From assembly GCA_963777565.1 (NCBI GenBank), contig CAVZQZ010000010.1, positions 124,001-188,000 on the forward strand: 64,000 nt of DNA, read 5' to 3'. Within the stretch, counting starts at the first letter, position 1, and each line of letters starts with the position of its first letter. The notes beneath the pieces were generated by a model. The model had not been told where the DNA came from. It ran no database searches and was given only the letters and a program-made list of their open reading frames with translations. The position numbers and the translations under genes are program-made. The DNA comes from CALMEC01 sp963777565 (GTDB taxonomy: Bacteria > Actinomycetota > Thermoleophilia > Miltoncostaeales > Miltoncostaeaceae). Shown here in pieces: positions 1 to 8,287 of the stretch.

Positions 1-308
1 GGCGCACCCCGAACAACGATCGCGGACGCCTCACGAAGGTGATGGAGGCCATGGCGTCGGGGCGCCCGCTCGTCGCGAGCGATCTGACCCGCACCGCGGC
101 GATCGTCGGCCAGGCCGGCTGCGGCCTGATCGTGCCGCATGACGACCCGGCCGCCCACGCCGCCGCGATCACCGAGCTCCTGCGCGACCCGGCCCGCGCC
201 GCCCGCCTCGGGGCCGCGGGTCGCGCCGCCTTCCTCGAGCACATGACCTTCGAGGGTGAGGCCGCGAAGCTCGTCGCGCTCTACGGCGAGCTCGCGGGGC
301 GAGCATGA
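1..308 (+). CDS. Glycosyltransferase family 4, C-terminal fragment (cut by window start)
   Basis: This is the 3' end of a gene that enters the window in an open frame from base 3. The visible ~100 residues match the nucleotide-sugar-binding half of GT4 (GT-B fold) enzymes: an N-N-D-R-G-R-L stretch, then KVMEAMASGRPLVAS, the usual loop that contacts the donor sugar phosphate, and a helical tail with DPARAARLGAAGR. It would transfer a sugar to a lipid-linked or growing glycan at the cytoplasmic face of the membrane. Its TGA overlaps the ATG of the next transferase by four bases (ATGA), so the two are translationally coupled. Donor and acceptor cannot be read from the fragment. Confidence 0.85.
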   Translation, partial: RTPNNDRGRLTKVMEAMASGRPLVASDLTRTAAIVGQAGCGLIVPHDDPAAHAAAITELLRDPARAARLGAAGRAAFLEHMTFEGEAAKLVALYGELAGRA

Positions 309-1558
309 GGGTCCTCTACATCTCCCAGTACTTCGTGCGCGGCGACCAGCCCGGCGGAGTCCGTCACTGGCATCACGCGCGGGCGCTCGCCGAACGCGGG
401 CACGAGGTGCATGTGGTCACCTCCTTCGTCCAGCACAAGGAGCGGCAGGTGCCGGACGAGTACCGCGGACGGCGGATCGTCCGCACGACGGAGGATGGCC
501 TGGTCGTGTGGAGGACCTACGCGACCCCGGGATATGGCCGCGACCTGCGCTCGCGGCTCGCGAACTACCTGAGCTTCGCGCTCTGGGCGCTTGTGACCGG
601 CCTGCGGGTGCCGCGCCCCGCCGTGGTCGTCGCCTCGTCGCCGTCGCTTCCCGCCGCCGCCGGAGCCGCGGTGGTGGCATTCGTGAAGCGGGCGCCGCTC
701 GTGCTCGAGGTGCGGGATCTTTGGCCGGATTCGGCCGTCGCCATGGGACTGATCCGGCGGGGCAGCGCCCTGGACCGGGTCGCGAAGGCGTTCGAGTGGT
801 TCTGCTACCGCCGCGCGGCGCACGTGATCGCGCTGACCGAGGGGATCCGCGACGGGGTCGTGGCGAAAGGCGTCCCGCCGGCTCGGGTGACGCTGATCAC
901 GAACGGCGTCGACCTGATGGACCACGCTCCCGCGGCCGCGGACGTGCCCGTGCCCGACGACGCCTTCGTCGCGATGTACGTCGGCGCGCACGGCACCTAC
1001 AGCTCGCTGGGAACGGTGCTCGACGCCGCCGACCGCCTCCGCTCCGACTCCTCGGTGCGCTTCGTGCTCGTCGGGGGCGGCGACCAGAAAGCGGCTTTGC
1101 AGTCCGACGCCGAGCGCCGCGGGCTCGACAACGTGGTGTTCGTCGACCCGGTGCCGAAGCGCGACGTGCCCGCCTGGCTGGCCCGTGCAGACGTCTGCCT
1201 GCTCCCATACCAGGACCGGCCGCTGTTCGCGGGGGCCCTCCCCAACAAGACCTTCGACTACATGGGAGCCGGCAAGCCCGTCATCGCCGCGGTCCCGCCT
1301 GGCGAGCTCTCACGGCTCATCGAACGCTCGGGATGCGGGTTCGCGATCCCTCCCGAGGACCCCGACGCGATGGCTGAGACCATCCGGAGCCTCGCCGCCG
1401 ACCGCGCCCTGGCGGCCCGGTTGGGAGCCGCCGGGGCTGGGTTCGTGTGCACCCACTACGACCGGCGTGTCCTCGCCGAACGGTTCGTCGGTGTCGTCGA
1501 GGGTTGTCACAGGTCGGCCGGCGTGGACCGTGACGCAGTCGGGGCATCCCGACGGTAG
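305..1558 (+). CDS. Glycosyltransferase family 4 (WbuB/WcaI-like)
   Basis: A full-length GT4 transferase of 417 residues. The N-terminal Rossmann half starts MRVLYISQYF with a glycine-rich PGGVRHWHHARALAERGHEVHVV segment typical of transferases that build deoxy- or amino-sugar polymers. The C-terminal half has PVPKRDVPAWLARADVCLLPY and FDYMGAGKPVIAA, the donor-binding region, followed by GCGFAIPPEDPDAMA. The ATG at 305 overlaps the upstream stop, giving the start without ambiguity. An aromatic/hydrophobic stretch near residues 80-130 may be a membrane-association surface. It belongs to the exopolysaccharide cluster that runs to 11.4 kb; the exact sugar is not predictable from sequence. Confidence 0.88.
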   Translation: MRVLYISQYFVRGDQPGGVRHWHHARALAERGHEVHVVTSFVQHKERQVPDEYRGRRIVRTTEDGLVVWRTYATPGYGRDLRSRLANYLSFALWALVTGLRVPRPAVVVASSPSLPAAAGAAVVAFVKRAPLVLEVRDLWPDSAVAMGLIRRGSALDRVAKAFEWFCYRRAAHVIALTEGIRDGVVAKGVPPARVTLITNGVDLMDHAPAAADVPVPDDAFVAMYVGAHGTYSSLGTVLDAADRLRSDSSVRFVLVGGGDQKAALQSDAERRGLDNVVFVDPVPKRDVPAWLARADVCLLPYQDRPLFAGALPNKTFDYMGAGKPVIAAVPPGELSRLIERSGCGFAIPPEDPDAMAETIRSLAADRALAARLGAAGAGFVCTHYDRRVLAERFVGVVEGCHRSAGVDRDAVGASRR

Positions 1559-1638
1559 CGCGCCGCCCGGACGGCGCGGGCCATCACGCCGCGGAAGGTA
1601 GGATCCCCGGTCGTGACCGGCTTCCCCCGCGACCCCGC

Positions 1639-2289
1639 GTGACCACCCCACCCGCCGTCGGCGGGCGGGCGAAGCGGGCCATGGATCTCGCCATCGCCGT
1701 GCCCGCATTCATCCTGCTCCTGCCGGTGATGATCGCGATCGGCATCTGGGTGCGCCGTGATTCGGCGGGTCCGGCGATCTTCCGCCAGGAGCGCGTCGGG
1801 CTTCATGGGCGCGCGTTCCGGCTCCTGAAGTTCCGCACGATGGTCGTGGGGGCCCAGTCGATGGGCGCCGGCCTCGCGGTCGACGCCGACGACCCCCGCA
1901 TCACCCGGGCCGGACACCTCCTGCGGCGACTCTCGCTCGACGAGCTCCCCCAGCTGTGGAACGTCGTTCGGGGCGACATGAGCATCGTGGGTCCCCGCCC
2001 CACGGTTGCCGCGCAGGTGGCGCGGTACACGCCGGAGCAGCGGCGCAGACTGGACGCGCGGCCCGGCATCACGGGACTCGCGCAGGTGCGGGGCCGGGCG
2101 GCGATCCCGTGGTCCGAGCGGATCGCGATCGACATCGAGTACGTCGACGGCTGGAGCATTCCGCGCGACCTGGCGATCCTGCTTCGCACCGCCGTCGTCG
2201 TCGCTCGCCGTGACGACACGTACCGGGGTGAGTCAGGCGGGTTCGACCTGCCGGCCCGCGACGGGGAGGAAGCGCCGTCGCCGAGGTAA
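1639..2289 (+). CDS. Bacterial sugar-phosphate transferase (initiating glycosyltransferase, short WcaJ/PglC type)
   Basis: The 216-residue protein is the catalytic core of the polyprenyl-phosphate hexose-1-phosphate transferase family (PF02397). It has one N-terminal hydrophobic helix (about residues 14-38, a re-entrant anchor in this family), the hallmark KFRTM motif, then LDELPQLWNVVRGDMSIVGP and the PGITGLAQVRGR segment. It would start the repeat unit by moving a sugar phosphate from a nucleotide sugar to undecaprenyl phosphate. It lacks the multi-helix N-terminal domain of long WcaJ/WbaP enzymes. The GTG at 1639 is the likely start. The 80-base gap before it holds no gene I can see. Confidence 0.9.
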   Translation: MTTPPAVGGRAKRAMDLAIAVPAFILLLPVMIAIGIWVRRDSAGPAIFRQERVGLHGRAFRLLKFRTMVVGAQSMGAGLAVDADDPRITRAGHLLRRLSLDELPQLWNVVRGDMSIVGPRPTVAAQVARYTPEQRRRLDARPGITGLAQVRGRAAIPWSERIAIDIEYVDGWSIPRDLAILLRTAVVVARRDDTYRGESGGFDLPARDGEEAPSPR

Positions 2290-3281
2290 GCGTCCTGCTG
2301 ACCTGCGCCGGACAGCGGGTCGACATCGTCCGTGCCTTCCGCAAGGCCCTCCGAGACGGTCCCCACACCGGCCGGGTCCTGGTGAGCGACGCCGGCGAGG
2401 TCTCGCCGACGCGCTTCGAGGCCGACGGCCTCGTCGATCTGCCGATGGTCGACGACCCCCGCTACGGGGAGGCGGTCGTGGACGCCTGCCGCGCCGAGCG
2501 CATCGGCGCCGTGCTGCCCCTCACCGACCTGGACCCCGTGAAGCTGGCCGAGGCGGCCCCCGCGCTCGCCAAGAGCGGCACGGCGGTCTTCGTCCCCGAG
2601 CCGGCCATCGCCCTCGGCTGCCAGGACAAGTGGGAGTGCCATCGCATGCTGCAGGCCGCCGGCCTCCCCTCCCCGCCGACCTGGCTGCCGGGGGAGATCG
2701 ACCGCGCGGACCTGCCATATCCGGTGCTCCTCAAGCCGCGCCTCGGGTTCGCGGCACGCCACATCTACCGCGCCGCGGACCCGGACGAGCTCGCCTTCTT
2801 CGAACGGTACTCGCCGCTCGAATCGGTGTACCAGCAGGCGCTCGACGGCACCGAGTTCTCGATCGACTGCCTCGGCGACCTCGGCGGGCGGGCCCTGGGA
2901 GCGATCCCGCGGGCGATGCTGCAGGCCAAGGGCGGCGAGCAGGTCAAGGGCGAGACGCTCGACGATCCCGAGCTGACCGAGCTCGCCGTCCGCACCGTCG
3001 AGGCCCTCGCGCTGCGCGGACCGTCGACCGTCCAGTGCTTCCGCAAGGACGGCGTCATCCAGGGCATCACCGACATCAACACGCGCTTCGGCGGCGCGTT
3101 CCCCCTGCCGCTCGCGGCAGGGGGCGCCTACCCGGAGCTCATCGTTCGGATGGCCGCCGGCGAGCAGCCCGAATCGCGGGTCGGGCGTCACCGCCCGGGC
3201 GTCGTCATGACCCGTTTTCTCGACGAGCTCATCCTCGAACGGGCACCCGGCGAGCTTCGGGTCGTCCCGGACGGACGGTAG
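2277..3281 (+). CDS. ATP-grasp family ligase in the polysaccharide cluster
   Basis: The protein has a pre-ATP-grasp Rossmann half (VLLTCAGQRVDIVRAF near its start) and an ATP-grasp core with a lysine in YPVLLKPRLG, and D-T and N-T-R-F-G metal/ATP residues near the end (ITDINTRFGGAFPLPL). Such carbamoyl-phosphate-synthase-large-chain-like proteins join a carboxylate to an amine or similar nucleophile; here it might decorate a sugar or peptide, which is inference. The start is unclear: a strong AGGA-type ribosome site at 2263-2270 points to codon 2277, which reads GTC, while the first normal starts are CTG at 2295 and GTG at 2382. The GTG at 2382 would remove the conserved first strand, so I place the start at 2277 with doubt. 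It overlaps the end of the sugar transferase. Confidence 0.75.
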   Translation, partial: VAEVSVLLTCAGQRVDIVRAFRKALRDGPHTGRVLVSDAGEVSPTRFEADGLVDLPMVDDPRYGEAVVDACRAERIGAVLPLTDLDPVKLAEAAPALAKSGTAVFVPEPAIALGCQDKWECHRMLQAAGLPSPPTWLPGEIDRADLPYPVLLKPRLGFAARHIYRAADPDELAFFERYSPLESVYQQALDGTEFSIDCLGDLGGRALGAIPRAMLQAKGGEQVKGETLDDPELTELAVRTVEALALRGPSTVQCFRKDGVIQGITDINTRFGGAFPLPLAAGGAYPELIVRMAAGEQPESRVGRHRPGVVMTRFLDELILERAPGELRVVPDGR

Positions 3282-3291
3282 GTTCCTGCCG

Positions 3292-4110
3292 GTGGAACGG
3301 GAGATCACGCTCAGGGACTACGGCCGCGTGCTGTGGTCCGGCCGTTGGGTGCTGCTCATCGCCGCGGTCGCCGCGGCGCTGATCGGCCTTCTCACCAGCC
3401 TCGTCCGAGAAACGACGTACTCCGCTTCGAGCATCGTCTACCTCGGACTCGCGACGACGGCGAAGACCGGCGTACCGGTGCCCACGCCCCTGACGACCCA
3501 GGTCACCGCCCAAAAGGTGCTGAAGGCCGACAAGTTTCTGCAGGCCGCTGCGGACGCCGCCGGCGTACCGGTGGAACGAGTGCGCGACGGCGTGAACTTC
3601 AGCGTCGACCGGATCCCTGGAGCGGCCGGTGGCACGCAGCCCACCGTTGCGACCATCCACTACGAGGACAGCGACCGCGCGACCGCGATCGCCGTCACGA
3701 ATGCGTACGCCGACGTGGTCTACTCGTTCGTCCAGGACAGCTACAACGGTGTGCTCGACTCGTACCAGAAGCTCGTCGACGACGGTCGCGCCCGAGTCGA
3801 TGCAATCCAGGCCGAGTTGGACCGCCTTCGGCGCAAGGGCTCCGGGGCCCCGGACACAGTCCTCTCCTCGCTCACGCAGGAACTCTCGGTCGTCCAGCTG
3901 GACGTCGATGACAACACGCTCTCGTTGGTGAAGACCAAGCAGATCGAACAGCCGTACATCATCTCCAAGGCCACCTCCGCGTCGTCGTCGGCGCGACCCG
4001 GGCAGCGGCTGCGAAGCGTCGTCTTCGGCGCGATCCTGGGGCTCATCCTGGGCGCCATCATCGTGTTCATCTGGAAGGGAAGCCCCGCGGGGCGGGCGGA
4101 TGACGCGTAG
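3292..4110 (+). CDS. Wzz/chain-length-determinant-like membrane protein
   Basis: A 272-residue protein with the Wzz architecture: a short cytoplasmic N-terminus (MEREITLRDYGRVLWSGRW), a first membrane helix at about residues 18-38, a long extracytoplasmic region containing a coiled-coil-like helix (about 150-215, rich in Q, L, D and R), and a second membrane helix near 246-264. There is no Walker-type tyrosine kinase domain, so it corresponds to the membrane half of a polysaccharide copolymerase. It probably sets polymer length or helps export. The GTG start follows the ATP-grasp stop by 10 bases; the end overlaps the next gene by 11 bases. Confidence 0.75.
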   Translation: MEREITLRDYGRVLWSGRWVLLIAAVAAALIGLLTSLVRETTYSASSIVYLGLATTAKTGVPVPTPLTTQVTAQKVLKADKFLQAAADAAGVPVERVRDGVNFSVDRIPGAAGGTQPTVATIHYEDSDRATAIAVTNAYADVVYSFVQDSYNGVLDSYQKLVDDGRARVDAIQAELDRLRRKGSGAPDTVLSSLTQELSVVQLDVDDNTLSLVKTKQIEQPYIISKATSASSSARPGQRLRSVVFGAILGLILGAIIVFIWKGSPAGRADDA

Positions 4111-5527
4111 CGGCGGCCGGATCGCCGCGCTGGGCGTGGCGGGCATCCTGGCCGTGTTCGGCGTGGCCGGCTGCGGCGGGGGCGCCGACTCGGCGACGGT
4201 CTCGAGCACCGGGCAGCCGCCCTCGACGGGACTCAAGATCACCGTCGTCGACGGCGACACGCGCGCCCCGATCCCGGGGGCGTCCGTCGCGGCGCTGGGC
4301 GGGGACGGCACCCAGGTGGGACCTGCGGCGACGACCGATGCCGACGGCCACGCGACGCTCCCGTCGAACACCGCCGTCGCGTACGCGACGATCCCGACGC
4401 ACTCGCCGGACTCCCGCACAATCCTCCCGGGGCGCAACGAGGCCACCATCCCCCTCTACCAGCCGCAGTTGCAAAGCCCCGAGTACGGAGGCGGGCCCAC
4501 CCGCACGCGGTACGTCCCGGCGGTCGACGTGCCGCCGCCGTCAGGTCCCCCCGCATGGCAGTACCGCGGGAAGGCGCTCCTCGAGTTCCCGCCGGCCGTG
4601 GCGCGGGGCAACGTCGTGCTGACCACCAACCGGGGCCGCATCATCGTCTTCAACGCCCGCACAGGCGGGGTGAAGTGGCAGAAGAAGCACAGCGAGTCGA
4701 ACTACATTGCCTCCTCGCCGGCGATCCTCCCGGACGAGCGCCGGGTGATCGTGTCGGGCATGGACGGCAGGCTCGTCGCATACGAACTTGTCAACGGCCG
4801 CGTCGCCTGGGAGTACTCGACCGGCAGCAGCCCGATCGAGTCGTCTCCCCTCGTCGTCGGCCAGACCGTCTACGTGGGTGCGTGGAACGGCCGCCTGTAT
4901 GCGGTCGCAACCGGCACCGGGCGTCCCCGCTGGTCGTTTCCGGCGGCGGACGACATCAAGGGCAGCGCGGCGCAGGCGGGCGACCTGATCGTGTTCGGTG
5001 ACTACTCCGGCACCGTCTACGGGGTCCGCGCGAGCGACGGCACCGAGGTGTGGAGGCGGAAGCTCGGCAAGCGCTTCTACGGCGGGCCGGCCGTGCAAGG
5101 CGACGTCGCGGTGATCGGCGACGTGGGAGGCGCGGTCGTCGCGTTCCGCACGTCGAACGGAAAGCAACTGTGGCGCCACAGCACCGGCGGCGCCTTCGTC
5201 TACTCGAGCCCGGCGATCGCGAACGGCACCGTGTTCATCGGCTCCTATAGCGGCAAGCTCGAGGCACTCAACTTGGCGAACGGCAAGGTGCGCTGGGCAT
5301 TCGACGCGGGTGGTCGGATCTCCGGCTCCGCGACGGTCGTCGGCGACACCGTCTACACGTCCGTGCTCGCACGACGAGGCGAGCCCGACCGCACCTACGG
5401 CCTGGACGTCGCCACCGGCGAGAAGCGCTGGACCGGGAACGACGGCCGCTACTCGCCCGCGGTCGGCGCGGGTCGCACGTTGTACATCGTGGGGCGCACG
5501 ACGCTCTATGCCTACCCCGCGCCATAG
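4100..5527 (+). CDS. PQQ-type beta-propeller lipoprotein with carboxypeptidase-regulatory-like domain
   Basis: 475 residues. A lipoprotein signal peptide ends in the lipobox V-A-G-C with Cys25. Residues about 45-100 look like a carboxypeptidase-regulatory-like fold (LKITVVDGDTRAPIPGASV, then TDADGHATL). From about residue 150 there are repeated propeller blades of the PQQ/YncE/BamB type, each with a 'G-x-V-x-W' strand end (GGVKWQKK, GRVAWEYS, GRPRWSF, TEVWRRK, KQLWRHS, KVRWAFD). Residues that coordinate PQQ or metal in alcohol dehydrogenases are not evident, so a binding/scaffold role is more likely than an enzyme. Extracytoplasmic location is predicted. It is a close relative of the next gene. 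Confidence 0.8.
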   Translation: MTRSGGRIAALGVAGILAVFGVAGCGGGADSATVSSTGQPPSTGLKITVVDGDTRAPIPGASVAALGGDGTQVGPAATTDADGHATLPSNTAVAYATIPTHSPDSRTILPGRNEATIPLYQPQLQSPEYGGGPTRTRYVPAVDVPPPSGPPAWQYRGKALLEFPPAVARGNVVLTTNRGRIIVFNARTGGVKWQKKHSESNYIASSPAILPDERRVIVSGMDGRLVAYELVNGRVAWEYSTGSSPIESSPLVVGQTVYVGAWNGRLYAVATGTGRPRWSFPAADDIKGSAAQAGDLIVFGDYSGTVYGVRASDGTEVWRRKLGKRFYGGPAVQGDVAVIGDVGGAVVAFRTSNGKQLWRHSTGGAFVYSSPAIANGTVFIGSYSGKLEALNLANGKVRWAFDAGGRISGSATVVGDTVYTSVLARRGEPDRTYGLDVATGEKRWTGNDGRYSPAVGAGRTLYIVGRTTLYAYPAP

Positions 5528-6734
5528 TCTCCGCGTCGCACTGATCGCGCTCGCAGCGCTCGCCGTAGCCGCTGCGGTCGGCGCCTACCTCGCATTCCGC
5601 GGCGGCGGAAGCGTCGAGGGCAGCGCCGAGGGGTTCGTGACCACGGCCACGACCCCTCCGGCGGCCGGGGCGAACGCGTCATGGCCCGAATACGGGTTCG
5701 ACCCAGAGCGCACCCGCGCGAATCCCGCGCTGACCCTGAAGCCACCGTTCGTCGAGCGGTGGCGCTTCGCCGCGAACTCCTTGCTCGAGTTCCCGCCGGT
5801 CGTCGCCGACGGCCGGGCGGTGATCGGCACGAACGACGGGCGCGCGATCGCGATCGACGCCCGGGCCGGAACGCCGATCTGGCAGACGAAGCTCGCCGGC
5901 CAGATGGCCTCCTCGCCCGCCATCGCCGGCGACGAGGCCCTATTCACCACCACTCGGGGGGAGCTCGTCGCCCTCGGCCTCGCGGACGGCGCCCGACGCT
6001 GGAGCCGGAAGATCGGCACGAGCAGCGAGTCCTCGCCGCTGGTCGTCGACGGGGCGGCGTACGTGGGGACGCTCGACGGCGCGGTGCTGCGGATCGAGAC
6101 CACGTCGGGCCGGGTGGTGTGGACCGCGCGGGCGGCGGGCGACGTCAAGTCGAGCCTCGCGCTCGCCGGCTCGAACGTCGTGGTCGGCGACTACGCCGGC
6201 AAGATCACGGCCTTCGCCCGCTCGGACGGGCGGGTCGTATGGCAGACGACGAGCCCGGGCCCGCGCTTCCGGGGGCCGGGTCGCTTCTACGCCGGGCCGG
6301 CGGTCGCCTACGGCCGGGTGTTCCTGGGCAACGTCAACGGCAGGATCCTCGCGCTGCAGGCCGACACCGGCCGCGTCGCGTGGGTGCGCCTGGTCGACGA
6401 CTTCGTGTACTCGAGCGCCGCGCTCGCGGACCAGACCGTGTTCGTCGGCAGCTACGACCATCGGCTGCACGCCCTGGACGCCGTCACCGGCAAGCCCCGC
6501 TGGGCGTTCGACGCGGGTGAGCGGATCTCCGGATCCGCGTCGGTGATCGGGCGGCTGGTCTACGTCTCGACGCTCGCGACGGGCGGCCGGAAGGGCACGA
6601 CGTTCGCCCTCGACGTCGCATCGGGCAAGCAGGTGTGGTCGTTTCCCGACGGCCGCTACAGCCCCGCCGTCGGGATCGACGGGATGCTGATCCTGTCGGG
6701 GCGTCAGGTGCTCTACGGGCTGGCGCCCGCATGA
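5508..6734 (+). CDS. PQQ-type beta-propeller protein, membrane-anchored paralogue
   Basis: 408 residues, starting at the ATG that lies 20 bases inside the preceding gene. An N-terminal membrane helix (residues about 9-29) anchors it with no lipobox cysteine. The rest is a propeller with blades ending in PIWQTK, RRWSRK, VVWTAR, RVVWQTT, RVAWVRL and PRWAFD. The blade series lines up with that of the upstream lipoprotein from the shared LLEFPP segment onward, so the two are a tandem duplication that diverged in anchoring. Its ATG/TGA overlap with the flippase gene argues for one transcript. A role in polymer export or surface retention is inference. Confidence 0.8.
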   Translation: MPTPRHSLRVALIALAALAVAAAVGAYLAFRGGGSVEGSAEGFVTTATTPPAAGANASWPEYGFDPERTRANPALTLKPPFVERWRFAANSLLEFPPVVADGRAVIGTNDGRAIAIDARAGTPIWQTKLAGQMASSPAIAGDEALFTTTRGELVALGLADGARRWSRKIGTSSESSPLVVDGAAYVGTLDGAVLRIETTSGRVVWTARAAGDVKSSLALAGSNVVVGDYAGKITAFARSDGRVVWQTTSPGPRFRGPGRFYAGPAVAYGRVFLGNVNGRILALQADTGRVAWVRLVDDFVYSSAALADQTVFVGSYDHRLHALDAVTGKPRWAFDAGERISGSASVIGRLVYVSTLATGGRKGTTFALDVASGKQVWSFPDGRYSPAVGIDGMLILSGRQVLYGLAPA

Positions 6735-8287
6735 GCACGGGACAGATCGCGCGCGCGGCCGCGGTCGTCGCGCTCTTCGGCGTGCTGTCGCGCCTGCTCG
6801 GTTTCCTGCGGGAGGCGGTGCTCTCGCGGGCGTTCGGCACGTCCGGCGTCGGTGGGGCCCAGGCGGACGCGTTCGTCAACTCCCTGTTCATCGTCAACAC
6901 CGTCGCGGCCCTCCTGCTGTACGCGCTCGTCACCATCGTGATCCCCGGGTTCGAGCAGGAGCGCAGAGCGCACGGCGAGGAGTCCGCCTGGCGCCTCCTT
7001 TGGAGCATCGGCGCGTGGGTCACCGTCGCGCTGATCGCCCTCGGGACGTTCGTGGCGATCTGGCCGCAGGTGCCGACCGCGCTCTTCGACATGGGCGAGC
7101 CGCGGGCCGCCATCATGGAGCGGCTCCTGCGCATCATGGCCTCGGGGCTCGCGCTGCAGGGGATCTCGGCGCTGCTCACGGCCGTGCTGCAGTCCCAGCG
7201 GCGCTATCTCGGCCCCGCCGCCGTCGGCGTAGCATTCAACCTGGGCATCATCCTCGGCCTGGCCATCGGCGGGCGCAGCGTCGAGGCCGCCGCCTGGGGC
7301 GTGGTCGCGGGAGCCGCCGCACAGATCGTCCTCCAGCTCCCGCAGCTGGTGATGGTGCTGCGCCGGGCCCCGGGGCGGCCGGTGTTGCACCATCCCCGCC
7401 TGCGACGCACCGCAGTCCTCGCGCTCCCGGTCCTCGCCGCGTCGATCCTGCAGCAGATCAACGGGTACACCGACAAGCTGTTCGCGAGCTCACTCGAGTT
7501 CGGCCGCAACGCGGCCCTGAACTATGCGAACGCCGCCGGTTCGGCTCCGCGCACCGTCCTCCTCATCCCATTGCTCACCCCGTTTTTCCCGGTGATCTCG
7601 CGGATGTTCGCCGAGAACCGCGAAGCGGAGGGAATCACGGCGTTCGACCGCGCGGCCGGGGTCCTGGGGCTGGTCTCGATCCCGATGGCGATCTTCCTGA
7701 TGGTCTACCCCACCGAGGTGGCACGGATCCTGTTCGGCGGCTCGAAGTGCGACGCCGGCTGCGTCAACGACATCGCAGGGCCGCTGCGGTTCTACGCGCT
7801 GTCGGTGTGGCCCGCGTTCATCGGATACCTGCTGAACCGCAGCCTGTCCGCGGCGAACCGTGCGCACGACATCATGCTCGCGACGATCGCCACCGTCGTC
7901 GTGACGATCGCGCTCGACCTCATATTGATCGGGCCGATGGAGCAGTCGGGCCTCGCGCTGGCCACCGCCCTCGGGATCTTCGTCAACACCGTCCTGACCG
8001 GCTGGATGCTGGGGCGGCGCCTCCCCGACCTCTCGTTGCGGCGCGCGATGGACCGCCAGGGACGGTTGCTGGCCTGCGGTGCGATCGGCGCGGCGGTCGC
8101 GTTCGCCTGCAACCCGGTGGTCCCGAGCGACAACCGCTCCGCGGCGGCGACCGCCGCCGCGATCGGGGTCAAGGCACTCCTGGGCGGGTCTGCGTACGCC
8201 GTCGCCGCTCGCTTCATCGCCCGTCCCGAGCTCAACGAGGGCCTGCGGGCGATCCGTTCGATCACCGGCCGCAGGCGCGCCGCGTGA
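6731..8287 (+). CDS. murJ: MurJ/MviN-family lipid-linked glycan flippase
   Basis: 518 residues, the usual length of MurJ, with about 14 membrane helices and no C-terminal pseudokinase domain. The N-terminus carries ARAAAVVALFGVLSRLLGFL and REAVLSRAFG, the conserved first-helix and loop residues of MurJ (the Arg in 'LREA' is functionally essential in the family). The start ATG overlaps the TGA of the preceding gene (ATGA). MurJ flips lipid II, but its location inside a polysaccharide cluster raises the possibility that this copy moves the lipid-linked repeat unit, in the way Wzx would; no separate Wzx is visible in the window. Confidence 0.87.
   Translation: MSTGQIARAAAVVALFGVLSRLLGFLREAVLSRAFGTSGVGGAQADAFVNSLFIVNTVAALLLYALVTIVIPGFEQERRAHGEESAWRLLWSIGAWVTVALIALGTFVAIWPQVPTALFDMGEPRAAIMERLLRIMASGLALQGISALLTAVLQSQRRYLGPAAVGVAFNLGIILGLAIGGRSVEAAAWGVVAGAAAQIVLQLPQLVMVLRRAPGRPVLHHPRLRRTAVLALPVLAASILQQINGYTDKLFASSLEFGRNAALNYANAAGSAPRTVLLIPLLTPFFPVISRMFAENREAEGITAFDRAAGVLGLVSIPMAIFLMVYPTEVARILFGGSKCDAGCVNDIAGPLRFYALSVWPAFIGYLLNRSLSAANRAHDIMLATIATVVVTIALDLILIGPMEQSGLALATALGIFVNTVLTGWMLGRRLPDLSLRRAMDRQGRLLACGAIGAAVAFACNPVVPSDNRSAAATAAAIGVKALLGGSAYAVAARFIARPELNEGLRAIRSITGRRRAA

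Noticed and set aside
1803..3308. A ~500-residue open frame on the minus strand opposite the sugar transferase and ATP-grasp genes
   Set aside because: It is the antisense of two well-supported genes, and its composition (Arg, Asp, Gly rich without motifs) is typical of antisense frames in high-GC DNA.
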